64,000 bases of DNA from Curvibacter sp. GWA2_63_95 (GTDB taxonomy: Bacteria > Pseudomonadota > Gammaproteobacteria > Burkholderiales > Burkholderiaceae_C). The notes beneath the pieces are model-generated. The model was given only the letters and a program-made list of their open reading frames with translations. It made no database searches and had not been told where the DNA came from. Positions 1 through 10,431 of this stretch are shown piece by piece; positions within the stretch are counted from its first letter, which is position 1; each line of letters begins with the position of its first letter. Location: contig MGPB01000039.1 in assembly GCA_001795455.1 (NCBI GenBank), positions 57,745 through 121,744 of the forward strand, given 5' to 3'. A program made the position numbers and the translations under genes.

Positions 1-91
1 GATGAATCCTCGTTGGCGGCCATTTTAGCCGCCATGGCCGCTGCCCAGCGCACGGCAGGTCGGACTGCAAACCCGGTATCCTTGCGGCCCT

Positions 92-961
92 ATGCGCAAT
101 TCTGACTATTCCACCGCCCAGATCGCCGCCCTGGCCCAGGCGGACGTGGCCCGTGCCCTGCAAGAAGACGTGGGCGCGGGGGATCTGACCGCCTCCCTGA
201 TCGACCCCAGCCGCCGTGCCCGTGCCCGCGTGCTCGCCCGCGAAGCGGCGGTCCTCTGCGGTGAGCCGTGGGCCACCGCTGCCGTGCTGGCGCTGGACCC
301 GTCGGCCGCCATCATTTGGCATGTGCGCGAAGGCCAGCGCTGCCACGCCGACCAGGTGGTGGTGGAGATTGAAGGCAACGCCCAGGCCCTGCTGACGGCC
401 GAACGCACCGCGCTGAACTTCTTGCAACTGCTGAGCGCTGTGGCCACCAAAACCGCCACCTTTGTCAGCGCCGTGGAATCGGTGCCCGGCAATCGCGCCG
501 CCATTGTGGACACACGCAAAACCCTGCCCGGCCTGCGCATGGCGCAGAAGTACGCGGTGCACCAGGGCGGCGGCACCAACCACCGCATTGGCCTGTTCGA
601 CGCCGTGCTGATCAAGGAAAACCACATTGCCGCTGCCGGTGGTGTGACCGCTGCGCTGCAGCGCGCCAGCCAGCTTGCGGCCAGTGCCAAGTTCATTGAA
701 GTGGAAGTGGAGACGCTGGACCAGCTGCGCGAGGCGCTGGACTGCGGCGCCAAGATGGTGCTGCTGGACAACATGACCATGGCCCACCTGGTGCAAGCCG
801 TGGCCATCAACGCCGGGCGGGCGATTCTGGAAGTGTCGGGCGGCGTGAGCCTGGACACTGTGCGCGCCATTGCCGCCACCGGCGTGGACCGCATCTCTAT
901 CGGCGCCCTGACCAAGGACGTGAAGGCCACCGACTTTTCCATGCGTTTTGAGGAGCTGTGA
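92..961 (+). CDS. nadC: Nicotinate-nucleotide pyrophosphorylase (carboxylating)
   Basis: Quinolinate phosphoribosyltransferase: joins quinolinate to PRPP, releasing CO2 and PPi, to give nicotinate mononucleotide in cytoplasmic de novo NAD synthesis. The 289 residues are the usual family length. [10 protein letters not shown] (25-34), TAERTALNF (102-110), the [10 protein letters not shown] substrate loop (140-149), HRIGLFD (164-170), IKENH (174-178) and the C-terminal EVSGGVS phosphate loop are intact. The ATG at 92 lacks a strong Shine-Dalgarno but gives a family-like N-terminus. Its stop shares one base with the nadA start, so the two are probably translationally coupled. nadB is 9 kb away on the other strand. 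Bases 1-91 hold only a short GGCGGC/GCCGCC inverted repeat at 15-33. Confidence 0.96.
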   Translation: MRNSDYSTAQIAALAQADVARALQEDVGAGDLTASLIDPSRRARARVLAREAAVLCGEPWATAAVLALDPSAAIIWHVREGQRCHADQVVVEIEGNAQALLTAERTALNFLQLLSAVATKTATFVSAVESVPGNRAAIVDTRKTLPGLRMAQKYAVHQGGGTNHRIGLFDAVLIKENHIAAAGGVTAALQRASQLAASAKFIEVEVETLDQLREALDCGAKMVLLDNMTMAHLVQAVAINAGRAILEVSGGVSLDTVRAIAATGVDRISIGALTKDVKATDFSMRFEEL

Positions 962-2064
962 TGTCTGCCAGCGATGTGATTGACGTCGAATACGAACAGC
1001 CCGCCTGTTCCACCAAACACGCCTGGGCGCGTGTGCCGGTGGAGCCCACACCATCGCAGCGCACGGCGCTCAAGGACAAGATCAAGCGCCTGCTGAAAGA
1101 GAAGAACGCCGTCATGGTGTCGCACTACTACGTGCACCCCGACCTGCAAGATTTGGCCGAAGAAACCGGCGGCCTGGTGAGTGACTCGCTGGAGATGGCC
1201 CGCTTTGGCCGCGACCACAGCGCGCAGACGCTGGTGGTGTCGGGCGTGAAGTTTATGGGCGAGACCAGCAAAATCTTGTCGCCGCACAAGACCGTGCTGA
1301 TGCCCGACCTAGATGCCACCTGCTCGCTGGACCTGGGCTGCCCCATCAGCGAATTCAACGCCTTTTGCGACGCCCACCCGGACCGCACCGTGGTGGTCTA
1401 CGCCAACACCAGCGCCGCCGTCAAAGCGCGTGCCGATTGGCTGGTGACCAGCAGCTGCGCGCTGGACATCGTGCGTGCACTCAAAGACAAGGGCCAGAAG
1501 ATTCTCTGGGCGCCCGACAAACATTTGGGCGGCTACATCCAGCGCGAGACCGGCGCCGACATGGTGTTCTGGGAAGGTGCCTGCATCGTGCACGACGAGT
1601 TCAAGGCCTTTGAGCTGGAAGCCCTGATCAAGGAGCACCCCAAGGCCAAAGTGCTGGTGCACCCCGAGTCGCCCCAGGACGTGGTGGCCCTGGCCCACGC
1701 CGTGGGCTCCACCAGCGCCATCCTCAAGGCCGCGCAGACGCTGGACGCCGACACCTTCATCGTCGCCACCGACAACGGCATGCTGCACAAACTGCGCACG
1801 CTCAACCCCACCAAGACCTTCATCGAGGCCCCCACCGCCGGCAACAGTGCCACCTGTAAAAGCTGCGCCCACTGCCCCTGGATGGCCATGAACGGCCTGG
1901 CCGGTGTGGCCCAGGTGCTGGAGCTGGGCACCAACGAAATCCAGGTGGACAGCGGTTTGATTGACCGGGCGCGCTTGCCTATCGACCGCATGCTGGCGTT
2001 TACTGCGGCGCTGAAGAATGGGCAGCCGGTGGGTGGCTTGATTCCGAATATTGGGGCGGCCTGA
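961..2064 (+). CDS. nadA: Quinolinate synthase A
   Basis: Condenses iminoaspartate (from NadB) with dihydroxyacetone phosphate to quinolinate, using a [4Fe-4S] cluster. The 367-residue protein carries the family landmarks [33 protein letters not shown] (Cys121), [12 protein letters not shown] (Cys208) and the CKSCAHC motif (Cys299, 302, 305). By comparison with E. coli NadA, Cys121, Cys208 and Cys305 are the cluster ligands. I chose ATG 961, which overlaps the nadC stop in TGATG and has GAGGAGC just upstream (950-956); a GTG at 958 is a less likely alternative. It forms an operon with nadC. A family A repeat begins right after the stop. Confidence 0.96.
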   Translation: MSASDVIDVEYEQPACSTKHAWARVPVEPTPSQRTALKDKIKRLLKEKNAVMVSHYYVHPDLQDLAEETGGLVSDSLEMARFGRDHSAQTLVVSGVKFMGETSKILSPHKTVLMPDLDATCSLDLGCPISEFNAFCDAHPDRTVVVYANTSAAVKARADWLVTSSCALDIVRALKDKGQKILWAPDKHLGGYIQRETGADMVFWEGACIVHDEFKAFELEALIKEHPKAKVLVHPESPQDVVALAHAVGSTSAILKAAQTLDADTFIVATDNGMLHKLRTLNPTKTFIEAPTAGNSATCKSCAHCPWMAMNGLAGVAQVLELGTNEIQVDSGLIDRARLPIDRMLAFTAALKNGQPVGGLIPNIGAA

Positions 2065-2066
2065 GG

Positions 2067-2128
2067 TTTAGGTGTTTTTGGCCTTTGGCCCCCGTGGAAT
2101 ATGTGCGAGCAGCTATTGAATTAGTAGC
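2067..2128 (+). repeat. Family A interspersed repeat, copy 1
   Basis: Begins 3 bases after the nadA stop and follows the family pattern: a GGCCTTTGGCCCCCGTGG block, then ATGTGCGAGCAGCTA, then a short A/T-rich inverted pair ending in TAGTAGC. It lies between nadA and the AT-richer island and contains no ORF. Confidence 0.85.
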
Positions 2129-2350
2129 GAAGCTAGAGATTGCGATGCCGCATAGCGGCGGAAGCCGAATTTGCAAATTCACCCGTTCGGGGGATATTCA
2201 AGCTCGCGCATCAACGTGAAAATTGCCCAAGCTGGTGAAAGCCAATTTTTACGATTTGCGGGCTAGTTGGTATTTTTATACCTGTGCCTATTCGGTCACG
2301 TTTCGCCTCGAACGTCGCGCTCACACACGACATCTCTTTACACTCCAAGG

Positions 2351-3352
2351 ATGAATACACCACTCGCTTTAGCGTCACTGAAGGCCTTTGTCATTGGTCC
2401 AATTGGGGATAAGGATGCAGAAGACGGCAGTCCAGCTCGCTTGGCCTATGAAGAGGGAATTCAGGTATTTGAAGATGTCATTTCGCCTGCGTGTACTGCC
2501 TTCGGACTAGAAGCCGGAAGAGCGGACATGATTTCTCGCTCAGGAGAGATACCTGAACAGATATTTCGGCAGCTTCGTGATTGTCCAGTTGTTATTGCAG
2601 ATTTAACTGGCGCAAATCCCAATGTGATGTACGAACTTGGTCTTCGCCACACGACGGGCAAAGTGACTATTCAGATTGGAGAAAAGGGCAGACTCCCGTT
2701 CGACGTGGCTGCTATTCGAACAATCATGTTTAAACGGACCGAGGCTGGTTTGGTTCAAGCTCGCAAAGATCTTTCCAAATCCCTTGCCGCAAACTTGGAT
2801 ACGGGTGGTGATCCCGTAGCCGCAACCCGCATCTGGTTCGAGGCCCCCTTATCCGAGCGGGAGGAAACGCACCCTGCTTCAGAAGAAACCGCCTCTGAAA
2901 AAATCGAAGACGATTCGCCTGGATTCCTTGAACTGTTGGCAGAGATGGAAACAGGCACTCAATCTATGACTCAGACTATGGGCGCTGCAGCATCGGTGAT
3001 TGAGGATATCAGCGCTGTCTATACGGATGCAACGGCACGCATTCGCGAAGCGGATGCGCGAGGCGCTGGTGCTTCCGCTAGGCTGGCAATTGCTGAACTA
3101 ACGGCTACGAAGCTCAATGAACAGGCTGCTCGACTTGAAGTCATATCTGGTGAATATGCTCGCACCGTCGAGCGAATTGAGCCCGGTATTCAGTATCTGC
3201 TTGGTCGACTTGCGGACGAGCCAGATCAGCTCGCATCTGTGCCTGACTTTCCTGGGCAGATGAAGAACCTTTGCGAGGCGGCCCGACTAAGTATTGATGG
3301 GTCAAACGCAATGCGTGCCAACGCCATAGAAATCGGTAAAGCATCACGCTGA
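2351..3352 (+). CDS. Nucleoside 2-deoxyribosyltransferase/TIR-like domain protein, possible defence gene
   Basis: Not assigned to a named gene. The first ~140 of 333 residues resemble the nucleoside-deoxyribosyltransferase/TIR-like fold: a FVIGPIGDKDAEDGSPAR start, RADMISRSGEIPEQI, then VVIADLTGANPNVMYELGLRH, in which the YELG glutamate sits where these families keep their catalytic Glu. The remainder is helical and acidic, with a stretch rich in E, S and T and a likely coiled coil near the C-terminus. ATG 2351 (CCAAGG upstream) starts right at the domain; the reading frame is open further upstream to 2267. Codon use and GC content are clearly lower than in the neighbours, which suggests transfer. 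Such domains serve as NAD or nucleoside hydrolases in anti-phage systems, but no partner gene is adjacent. Bases 3353-3588 hold no gene. Confidence 0.7.
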   Translation: MNTPLALASLKAFVIGPIGDKDAEDGSPARLAYEEGIQVFEDVISPACTAFGLEAGRADMISRSGEIPEQIFRQLRDCPVVIADLTGANPNVMYELGLRHTTGKVTIQIGEKGRLPFDVAAIRTIMFKRTEAGLVQARKDLSKSLAANLDTGGDPVAATRIWFEAPLSEREETHPASEETASEKIEDDSPGFLELLAEMETGTQSMTQTMGAAASVIEDISAVYTDATARIREADARGAGASARLAIAELTATKLNEQAARLEVISGEYARTVERIEPGIQYLLGRLADEPDQLASVPDFPGQMKNLCEAARLSIDGSNAMRANAIEIGKASR

Positions 3353-3588
3353 TTGAAGCGTGCTGGTGATCGTTTAGCGCCCTCATTCAAGCGAATCTCG
3401 GATACGTCCAGTAGGGTTGCTGGTTGGTCGAGCCTCGCGGACAAGCTACTCACGTTGCCGATTGATTCGGGCTCTACTTCTGTGGTTTAGCAATGGCGCG
3501 CTACAACATTCTTCTATCCGCCTCAACTATCTGTTGTAGCTTGTGACGAGTGTTTAACCAACCCAGCTAGAAAATTTTGACCGTACCC

Positions 3589-4362
3589 CTATTCCCCTTT
3601 CCCCCGCGTAAACAGCGTCACCAGCAGCGGCAGTAGCGCCAGCGTAAACAGGGTGCACAGGCAAGCGACCCACAGCGGGTAGCCGTCCGGGTTGCCCAGG
3701 GCGAAGTACTTGAGTGCCACGTAGCCCAGGGTCAGTGCCATCAGCAAGCTGACGCCGGGCAGGAAGACGCGGAGCAGGAACGTGGCGCCGAAGGACGACA
3801 CGCCGGCCATGGGGCGGCCCAGTGCGTACCAGATGGTGGCCCACAAGAAGTAGCCCAGGATGAACAGCATGACGCAGGCCCCCAGCCACAGGCCCACGCT
3901 GCGGGGGCTGAGCTCGGTGGCTGATCGGTCACCCGGGGCGTACACCACCGTGAGCCTGGCGCCTTCATTCGGGATTTCGGTGGACGCTACCGAGTTGGAC
4001 AACTCCAGCGTCTCGCCATCGGGCCCGACAAAGCGCACCTGGGCGGTGTGCATCAGGCGCTGGCCGCGCACGGTGCGGCCGTTGGAGTCTTTTTCTTCGT
4101 AGTCGCGCAACTCCGAGGTGTGGCCGACCACGGTGGCGCTGTAGCTGGGTTTGGTGGCCAGGTCATATAGCGCCTGGCCAGTCCAGTAGGTGAAGGGCAC
4201 GAACAAGGCAATCAACGCAAAGATGATGATGACGAGCAGCGCGCTGCCGTCCTTTTTGCCACCTTGGCTGCGCTGTGACACGCGCCGCCCCAGCCAGATG
4301 GCGGCGGCGAGGAAGGTTGCGCTGCTGGCCAGAAAGGTCACGCCTGCGGAGGTCAGCTGCAT
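3589..4362 (-). CDS. DUF3592-like membrane protein
   Basis: Function unknown. About 257 residues with an N-terminal membrane segment (AGVTFLASSATFLAAAIWLG), a second at ALLVIIIFALIALFVPF, a soluble region (YSATVVGHTSELRDYEEKD to LTVVYAPGDRSATELSP) typical of DUF3592 proteins, and several C-terminal membrane helices. The VVYAPGD segment matches the usual x-V-x-Y-x-P-x-x-P pattern of that family. The ATG at 4362 is used because it starts at the first membrane helix; an in-frame ATG at 4422 is equally possible, and neither has a clear ribosome binding site. It follows the rhodanese gene by about 80 bases on the same strand and could be cotranscribed with it. Confidence 0.75.
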   Translation of the reverse strand: MQLTSAGVTFLASSATFLAAAIWLGRRVSQRSQGGKKDGSALLVIIIFALIALFVPFTYWTGQALYDLATKPSYSATVVGHTSELRDYEEKDSNGRTVRGQRLMHTAQVRFVGPDGETLELSNSVASTEIPNEGARLTVVYAPGDRSATELSPRSVGLWLGACVMLFILGYFLWATIWYALGRPMAGVSSFGATFLLRVFLPGVSLLMALTLGYVALKYFALGNPDGYPLWVACLCTLFTLALLPLLVTLFTRGKGE

Positions 4363-4445
4363 GGCAGAGCCCGATCTGGCAGGGCCGTGGGAAGCGGGTG
4401 GTGTGCGTTCATGGAGGGCCATTCTAGGCACCGCCACCAGCGGTA

Positions 4446-4769
4446 TCAGGCCGTTGGTTCGGTGAGCAAGCCCGCGGCCTGCCAGGCGGCAATACCACCG
4501 TCCAGGTAGCGCGCGTTCAGGCCCATCACACGCAGCGCGGTGGTCAGCCCCTGGCTGATCTCGCGACCGTGCGCGCAGTACAGCACCACCAGCGTGTCCT
4601 TGGGTACCTGGTCTTTCCACTCCAGCCACTGGGCCGGGTTGTGCCACTGGGCGTGGGCGATCTGGGTGCCGCCTTGCTGGCGGGCGCTGTCGCGGCGCAC
4701 ATCCAGCAGCGTGACGGCCTGCCCTTGTGCTTGCAGCTGGGCGAGTTCGGTGGCGGTGATGGCGTCCAT
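4446..4769 (-). CDS. Single-domain rhodanese-like sulfurtransferase
   Basis: A 107-residue rhodanese domain, expected to move sulfane sulfur through a persulfide on the active-site cysteine. The fold starts with ATELAQLQAQG, then VTLLDVRRDSARQQGGTQIAHA, and the active-site loop is CAHGREISQG. The C-terminal RYLDGGIAAWQAAGL is the classical rhodanese ending. No signal peptide, so cytoplasmic. It begins 9 bases after the chrA stop and is almost certainly in the chrA transcript. Single rhodanese domains commonly accompany, or are fused to, ChrA proteins, so a role linked to chromate or oxyanion stress is a reasonable inference. Confidence 0.92.
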   Translation of the reverse strand: MDAITATELAQLQAQGQAVTLLDVRRDSARQQGGTQIAHAQWHNPAQWLEWKDQVPKDTLVVLYCAHGREISQGLTTALRVMGLNARYLDGGIAAWQAAGLLTEPTA

Positions 4770-4778
4770 GGGGTTTTC

Positions 4779-6140
<1,362 letters not shown>

Positions 6141-6151
6141 AGTCGGATAGT

Positions 6152-6212
6152 CTAAGTGTTTTGTGCCTCCAGAGCCCATGGAATATGCGCAAACAGCTAT
6201 CAAAATCAGAGC
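6152..6212 (+). repeat. Family A interspersed repeat, copy 2
   Basis: Fills the intergenic space between the divergent chrA and GST genes. Read on the minus strand in the chrA frame it encodes a hydrophobic FALILIAVCAYS stretch, nearly the same as the signal peptide that another copy gives to LolA. It ends just before the GST ribosome binding site (AAAAGGA, 6214-6220). Confidence 0.88.
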
Positions 6213-6228
6213 AAAAAGGAATATGCAC

Positions 6229-6927
6229 ATGAGCGATTTATCTGCCTTCCCCATCACCGCCAAATGGCCCGCCCAGCACCCCGACCGCCTGCAGCTCTAC
6301 TCATTGCCCACGCCCAATGGTGTGAAGGTGAGCATTGCGCTGGAGGAGCTGGGCCTACCCTATGAGCCGCACCTGGTGAGCTTCCAGACCAACGACCAGC
6401 TCACGCCCGAGTTCATCTCGCTCAACCCCAACAACAAGATCCCCGCCATCATCGATCCCAACGGTCCCGGTGGCCAGCCGTTGGCATTGTTCGAGTCCGG
6501 TGCCATCCTCATTTACCTGGCCGAGAAAACTGGCCAGCTCATGTCGCAAGACCCGGCCCAACGCTACGAAACCATCCAGTGGGTGATGTTCCAGATGGGC
6601 GGCATTGGCCCCATGTTTGGGCAGCTCGGCTTCTTCCACAAGTTCGCCGGCAAAGACTTTGAGGACAAGCGCCCGCGCGACCGCTACGTGGCCGAGAGCA
6701 CGCGCCTGCTGGGCGTGCTGGACAAGCACTTGGCCGGCCGCCAGTGGATGGTGGGCGACAGCTATTCCATTGCCGACATCGCCATCTTCCCCTGGGTGCG
6801 CAACCTGATTGGCTTTTATGCGGCGGGTGATCTGGTGGGATTTGCCGACTTCCCCAACGTGGCGCGGGTCTTGGCCGCTTTTGTGGCACGGCCAGCCGTG
6901 GAGCGGGGGCTGGCCATTCCGGCCTGA
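6229..6927 (+). CDS. Glutathione S-transferase, YghU/YfcG (Ure2p-like) type
   Basis: Cytosolic GST of the nu/Ure2p-like group, which in E. coli YfcG and YghU acts as a glutathione-dependent disulfide-bond oxidoreductase. Of 232 residues, the thioredoxin-like half shows LYSLPTPNGVKVSIALEELG, LNPNNKIPAIIDPNGPGG and the glutathione-binding LFESGAILIYLAEKTGQL. The helical half contains GDSYSIADIAIFPWV, the N-capping box and hydrophobic staple region of GSTs. ATG 6229 is preferred because AAAAGGA lies 8 bases upstream; ATG 6223 is too close. Divergent from chrA with only the repeat between them. Confidence 0.93.
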   Translation: MSDLSAFPITAKWPAQHPDRLQLYSLPTPNGVKVSIALEELGLPYEPHLVSFQTNDQLTPEFISLNPNNKIPAIIDPNGPGGQPLALFESGAILIYLAEKTGQLMSQDPAQRYETIQWVMFQMGGIGPMFGQLGFFHKFAGKDFEDKRPRDRYVAESTRLLGVLDKHLAGRQWMVGDSYSIADIAIFPWVRNLIGFYAAGDLVGFADFPNVARVLAAFVARPAVERGLAIPA

Positions 6928-6994
6928 CAAAGCTCAGGCATCATGCGAGGGCAGGGAGGCGGTGGTACCTCCACCGCGCTGCAGAAAGGTCGCC

Positions 6995-8233
6995 GTGAGT
7001 TCTTCAGACGCAGAAACCTCTGACGCATCCAGCTTTTCGATTGCCCGCCAGCACATCGTGGACGCCGACAAGTCCATCGTGGGCTACGAGTTGTTCAACC
7101 GCATGCAGGGCGACCGCGCGCACACCCTGGCCAGCGATGTGTCGCTGGTGCTCAACGTCATGGCGCAGAGCGGCAGCAAGCTGGTCAACGGCCAGGCCGA
7201 CCTCTTTATCAACGCCACGCACGAGAGCCTGACCGGCTCGCACTGGGACTTTTTGGTGCCCCAGCGCACCATCATCGAGGTGCCGCCTTTTCCCGGGCAC
7301 GATGCGGCTGGCATTGAAGAGGCGCGCCTGAAGTTGATGACGCTGCGCAAGCGGGGTTTTCGGCTGGCCTTCAACCACACCGTGGTGGCACCGGTCTACA
7401 AGTCCTGGCAGGGCATTGCCGACTTTGTGAAAGTGGACGTGCGCGCCATTGACCCCGCCAAACTCAAGTCCCTGGTGGACGCCATCCACACCCGCACTGG
7501 CGCCATTGCCGTGGCCGAAAAGGTGGAGAGCGCGGCGCAGTTCGAGGTGTTCAAGGACATCGGTTTTCACTTCTTCCAGGGCTACTGGTTCTCGCGGCCC
7601 GAGCTGCTCAAGTCGCAGGTGGTCAGCCCCAGCCAGGCCAGCGCAGCCCACCTGTTCAACAAGCTGCGCAGCGAGGCCGATGTGGACGAGGTTGAGCTCG
7701 CCATCAAAAAAGACGCAGCGCTGGGCTACAACCTGCTGCGCCTGATCAACTCCGCCGGCCTGGGCCTGCGCACCAAGATCACCTCCATCCGCCAGGCTGT
7801 GATGCTGCTGGGCAACGAACGCCTGCAGCGCTGGGCCGCCATGCTGATGACCGCCGGTGTGGATGGCAAACCCAGCCTGGCCGGCAATATGGCGGTGGTG
7901 CGCGCCAAGATGATGGAGCTGCTGGGCAGCAAAACCCTCTCCCCCGAAGAGCAGGAGGAGGCATTTTTGATCGGCCTGTTCTCCCTGCTGGACCGCATGC
8001 TGGGCTGCACCCTGGCCGAGGCCCTGTCCATGCTGGGGCTGGACGGTGCGATTACCGAGGCGCTGCTGCAGGGCAGCGGCAAATACATGGACCTGCTGGC
8101 CATGGCAATTGCCTGCGAGATGGAGGACGCCACCGTGTTTGCTGAATCCGCGCAGCGGCTGGAGCTGTCCTACCGCGAGATCAACGTGGCCCACATGGAG
8201 GCCATCGTCTGGGCAGACGCGGTCTACCAGTAG
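6995..8233 (+). CDS. EAL-HDOD domain signalling protein (YuxH-like)
   Basis: A 412-residue two-domain protein. The N-terminal EAL-type domain begins ARQHIVDADKSIVGYELFNR and keeps TIIEVPPF, but I do not see an EAL catalytic triplet in the usual place, so c-di-GMP hydrolysis is doubtful. The C-terminal HDOD domain begins around HLFNKLRSEADVDEVELAI and has the conserved LGYNLLRLINSAG and ITSIRQAVMLLG segments. Proteins of this architecture act as signalling scaffolds in motility and biofilm control. The start is taken as GTG 6995 with AAAGG just upstream (6985-6989). Confidence 0.88.
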   Translation: MSSSDAETSDASSFSIARQHIVDADKSIVGYELFNRMQGDRAHTLASDVSLVLNVMAQSGSKLVNGQADLFINATHESLTGSHWDFLVPQRTIIEVPPFPGHDAAGIEEARLKLMTLRKRGFRLAFNHTVVAPVYKSWQGIADFVKVDVRAIDPAKLKSLVDAIHTRTGAIAVAEKVESAAQFEVFKDIGFHFFQGYWFSRPELLKSQVVSPSQASAAHLFNKLRSEADVDEVELAIKKDAALGYNLLRLINSAGLGLRTKITSIRQAVMLLGNERLQRWAAMLMTAGVDGKPSLAGNMAVVRAKMMELLGSKTLSPEEQEEAFLIGLFSLLDRMLGCTLAEALSMLGLDGAITEALLQGSGKYMDLLAMAIACEMEDATVFAESAQRLELSYREINVAHMEAIVWADAVYQ

Positions 8234-8257
8234 CGCCAATCGCGTGGACGGTGGCGC

Positions 8258-9190
8258 TTAGCGTGCTGCCAGGTGCACCCCCGCCAGCATGCAGCGCACC
8301 GAGCCTCCAGCCAACTCGATGGTGGGGACGCGCAGTGGTAGCAAGCGCACGCTGCGCTCCAGCGTTTTGATTTGCTGTGGTTGCAGGCTTTGCAGCGCCC
8401 GGCTGGAGAGGGCCAGCAGGCGATCCTGGCCATTGCTGAGCTCTAGCGCGTTGCCGGCAAACTCGCCAATCTGCTGGGCGCTGAGTGCCACAACTTCACG
8501 CCCCGTGTCTTCCAGCCGCTGCCGTACCTCGGTGCGGCGTGCGGTGTCGGCAATCAGCTCTAGGCCTACCAGTGCGAAATCGGTGGCCACACACATCAGC
8601 ACATTGGTGTGGTACACCGCGCGGCCCTGTGCGTCTACCGCGTCAAAGGCCATGGGCTCGTAGTTGAAGTGCGTGGCAAAACGCTCCAGCGCAATCGCGT
8701 TGGCGCGGTTGCTGCGTGCGGTGTAGGCCACGCGTGCTACGTGGTCCAGCACCATGGCGCCCGTACCTTCCAAAAACAGACCGTCGGCTTCCAGACCCGA
8801 GTAGTCGATCACGTCCTGCACCCGGTACTGCGCTTTGAGCATCTCGATGACATCCATGCGCCGCTCCAGCCGCCGGTTGGGCGAGTACATGGGGTACAAC
8901 GCCACATGACCGCCCGCGTGGGTGGAAAACCAGTTGTTGGGAAACACGGCGTCGGGTGTGCGGCCGGGGTGCTCGTCTTCAAACAGGTGCACCTGCACGC
9001 CATGCTGTTGCAGCAGGCGCGCGGCCTCGGTGACTTCGGCATAGGCCTGCTGCGCCACCTCATCGGCTTGGCGGCCGAGGTCGCTGCGCTGGAACGCGTT
9101 GTCCGCTGCCGTTTGTGGGTTGGGCGTGAAGTGGTGGGGGCGCACCATGACCACGGCGGCGGGGGCTTGGGGGTAAATCTGGGGGCGCAT
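8258..9190 (-). CDS. ctlX: Citrulline hydrolase, CtlX family (arginine deiminase fold)
   Basis: Amidinotransferase/deiminase-fold protein of the CtlX group, described in Francisella as releasing ornithine, ammonia and CO2 from citrulline. In the 310 residues I see TPDAVFPNNWFSTH (substrate-binding Asn/Asp motif), the AVYHTNVLMCV segment with the catalytic-type His, and GGSVRCMLAGVHL near the C-terminus with the probable nucleophilic Cys. It lies 30 bases downstream of ornithine cyclodeaminase on the same strand, so the pair would take citrulline through ornithine to proline. The divergent Lrp/AsnC gene is the likely regulator. Confidence 0.88.
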   Translation of the reverse strand: MRPQIYPQAPAAVVMVRPHHFTPNPQTAADNAFQRSDLGRQADEVAQQAYAEVTEAARLLQQHGVQVHLFEDEHPGRTPDAVFPNNWFSTHAGGHVALYPMYSPNRRLERRMDVIEMLKAQYRVQDVIDYSGLEADGLFLEGTGAMVLDHVARVAYTARSNRANAIALERFATHFNYEPMAFDAVDAQGRAVYHTNVLMCVATDFALVGLELIADTARRTEVRQRLEDTGREVVALSAQQIGEFAGNALELSNGQDRLLALSSRALQSLQPQQIKTLERSVRLLPLRVPTIELAGGSVRCMLAGVHLAAR

Positions 9191-9220
9191 GGCGGACTCC
9201 TGGGGCGGTGTTGCTGCCGC

Positions 9221-10270
9221 TCAGGCCACACGGCGCATGCGTGCGCGGCCCGCTTGGCGGCGGGTGTGGCTGAACAGGTCTTTGGGGTTGCTGGCCTCGG
9301 GGACCAGTTCCACATCGGTGCCAATGTTCAGTCGCAGTGCCTGTTCGTATACAAAACGCAAGGCCGAGTAGTCTTCCAGTGCAAAACCCACCGAGTCGAA
9401 CACGGTGATCTGCTCTGCGTTTTGGCGGCCCGTTTCGGTGCCGGCCAGCACCTTCCACAAGTCCACCACGGGGAAGTCGGCGGGCAGTTGCTGAATGTCA
9501 CCTTCCACCCGGGTCTGTGGCTCGAATTCCACAAACACCCGGGCCGCCCGCAGCACATCGGCGTGCAGCTCGGTTTTGCCGGGGCAGTCGCCGCCCACCG
9601 CATTGAGGTGCATGCCGGGCTCCAGCAAGTCGGGGGTGATGATGGTGGCGTAGGCCTTGTCGGCCGTCACGGTGGTCACAATGTCGGCGCCCGCTACCGC
9701 CTCGGCAGTGCTGGTGGCGCGGACCACCCGCAGGGCGGGGAAGGCGGCCAGGTTGGCCACCAGCTTGTCGGTGGCCTCGGAGTCCACATCGAACACGGCA
9801 ATTTCTGCAATGCCCAGCCAGTGGTGAAAGGCCAGCGCCTGGAACTCGCTTTGCGCACCGTTGCCGATCAGGGCCATGCGCTTGCTGTCCGGACGGGCCA
9901 GGGCGCGGGCTGCCATCAGCGAGGTGGCGCAGGTGCGCAGGGCTGTGGCCAGCGTCAGCTCGGAGAGCAGCACCGGATAGCCGGTGTCCACTTCGGCCAA
10001 CACGCCAAATGCCATCACGGTGTACAGACCTTTGGCGGTGTTGGCAGGGTGGCCGTTCACGTACTTGAAGGCGTAGCGCTGGGCGTCAGACACGGGCATC
10101 AGTTCAATCACACCAATCTCGGAATGGTTGGCCACGCGGGCAGACTTTTCGAAGTCCGGCCAGCGTACAAAGTCGTTCTGGATGTGATCGGCCAACTGGC
10201 CGATGAAGTCTTTCACACCGATGGTGTGGATCAGCTGGGTCATCGCGGGAACATCAATAAATCGGGTCAT
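9221..10270 (-). CDS. Ornithine cyclodeaminase family protein
   Basis: NAD-dependent deaminating cyclase of the OCD/mu-crystallin family; with the CtlX neighbour, ornithine to proline plus ammonia is the most likely reaction. 349 residues from ATG 10270 (MTRFIDVPAMTQLI). KYVNGHPANTAKGL is the substrate region; MALIGNGAQSEFQALAFHHW gives the Rossmann glycine motif; and AVGGDCPGKTELHADVL contains the conserved Asp that pairs with substrate. The frame is open upstream, but only this ATG fits the family N-terminus. First gene of the ocd-ctlX operon, with a palindrome at 10303-10321 in its promoter region. Confidence 0.92.
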   Translation of the reverse strand: MTRFIDVPAMTQLIHTIGVKDFIGQLADHIQNDFVRWPDFEKSARVANHSEIGVIELMPVSDAQRYAFKYVNGHPANTAKGLYTVMAFGVLAEVDTGYPVLLSELTLATALRTCATSLMAARALARPDSKRMALIGNGAQSEFQALAFHHWLGIAEIAVFDVDSEATDKLVANLAAFPALRVVRATSTAEAVAGADIVTTVTADKAYATIITPDLLEPGMHLNAVGGDCPGKTELHADVLRAARVFVEFEPQTRVEGDIQQLPADFPVVDLWKVLAGTETGRQNAEQITVFDSVGFALEDYSALRFVYEQALRLNIGTDVELVPEASNPKDLFSHTRRQAGRARMRRVA

Positions 10271-10302
10271 GGTCAGTGCTCGGAAAGTGGGGAATCTCAG
10301 GG

Positions 10303-10321
10303 CATGCAAAGCGCTTGCATG
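10303..10321. promoter_or_regulatory. Palindrome upstream of ocd, candidate operator
   Basis: CATGCAA (10303-10309) and TTGCATG (10315-10321) form perfect 7-base arms around AGCGC, about 33 bases upstream of the ornithine cyclodeaminase start. This is a plausible site for the divergently encoded Lrp/AsnC regulator; assignment is inference from position. Confidence 0.45.
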
Positions 10322-10396
10322 GCATAAGAGAGATTGTTTCGGCAGGCACGGCCAAACAGAAGCGCAACTTTTAGGCAAAAAGTTATCAATAAGTAG

Positions 10397-10424
10397 CAAA
10401 ATGCCATGACTCAATGGCATTTTG
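10397..10424. promoter_or_regulatory. Perfect palindrome at the Lrp/AsnC gene start, candidate autoregulatory operator
   Basis: Two 11-base arms, CAAAATGCCAT (10397-10407) and its exact complement (10414-10424), are separated by GACTCA and end 7 bases before the regulator ATG. The position would let a bound protein block its own translation start or promoter. Lrp-type operators are often about 15 bp, so this longer site may bind a dimer of dimers or fold as an RNA hairpin. Confidence 0.6.
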
Positions 10425-10431
10425 AAAATAC

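Noticed and set aside
3353..3588. Open frames downstream of the NDT/TIR-like gene as a partner gene
   Set aside because: All are short, overlap on both strands, and show no ribosome binding site or motif.
2200..3600. Integron or transposon boundaries around the AT-richer island
   Set aside because: Searched for GTTRRRY cores, paired RYYYAAC motifs and terminal inverted repeats; found only isolated matches (e.g. GTTTAAC near 3552) without structure.
6141..6263. A 41-residue N-terminal extension of ChrA
   Set aside because: It is the translation of a family A repeat and runs into the GST gene; ATG 6140 gives the normal ChrA N-terminus.
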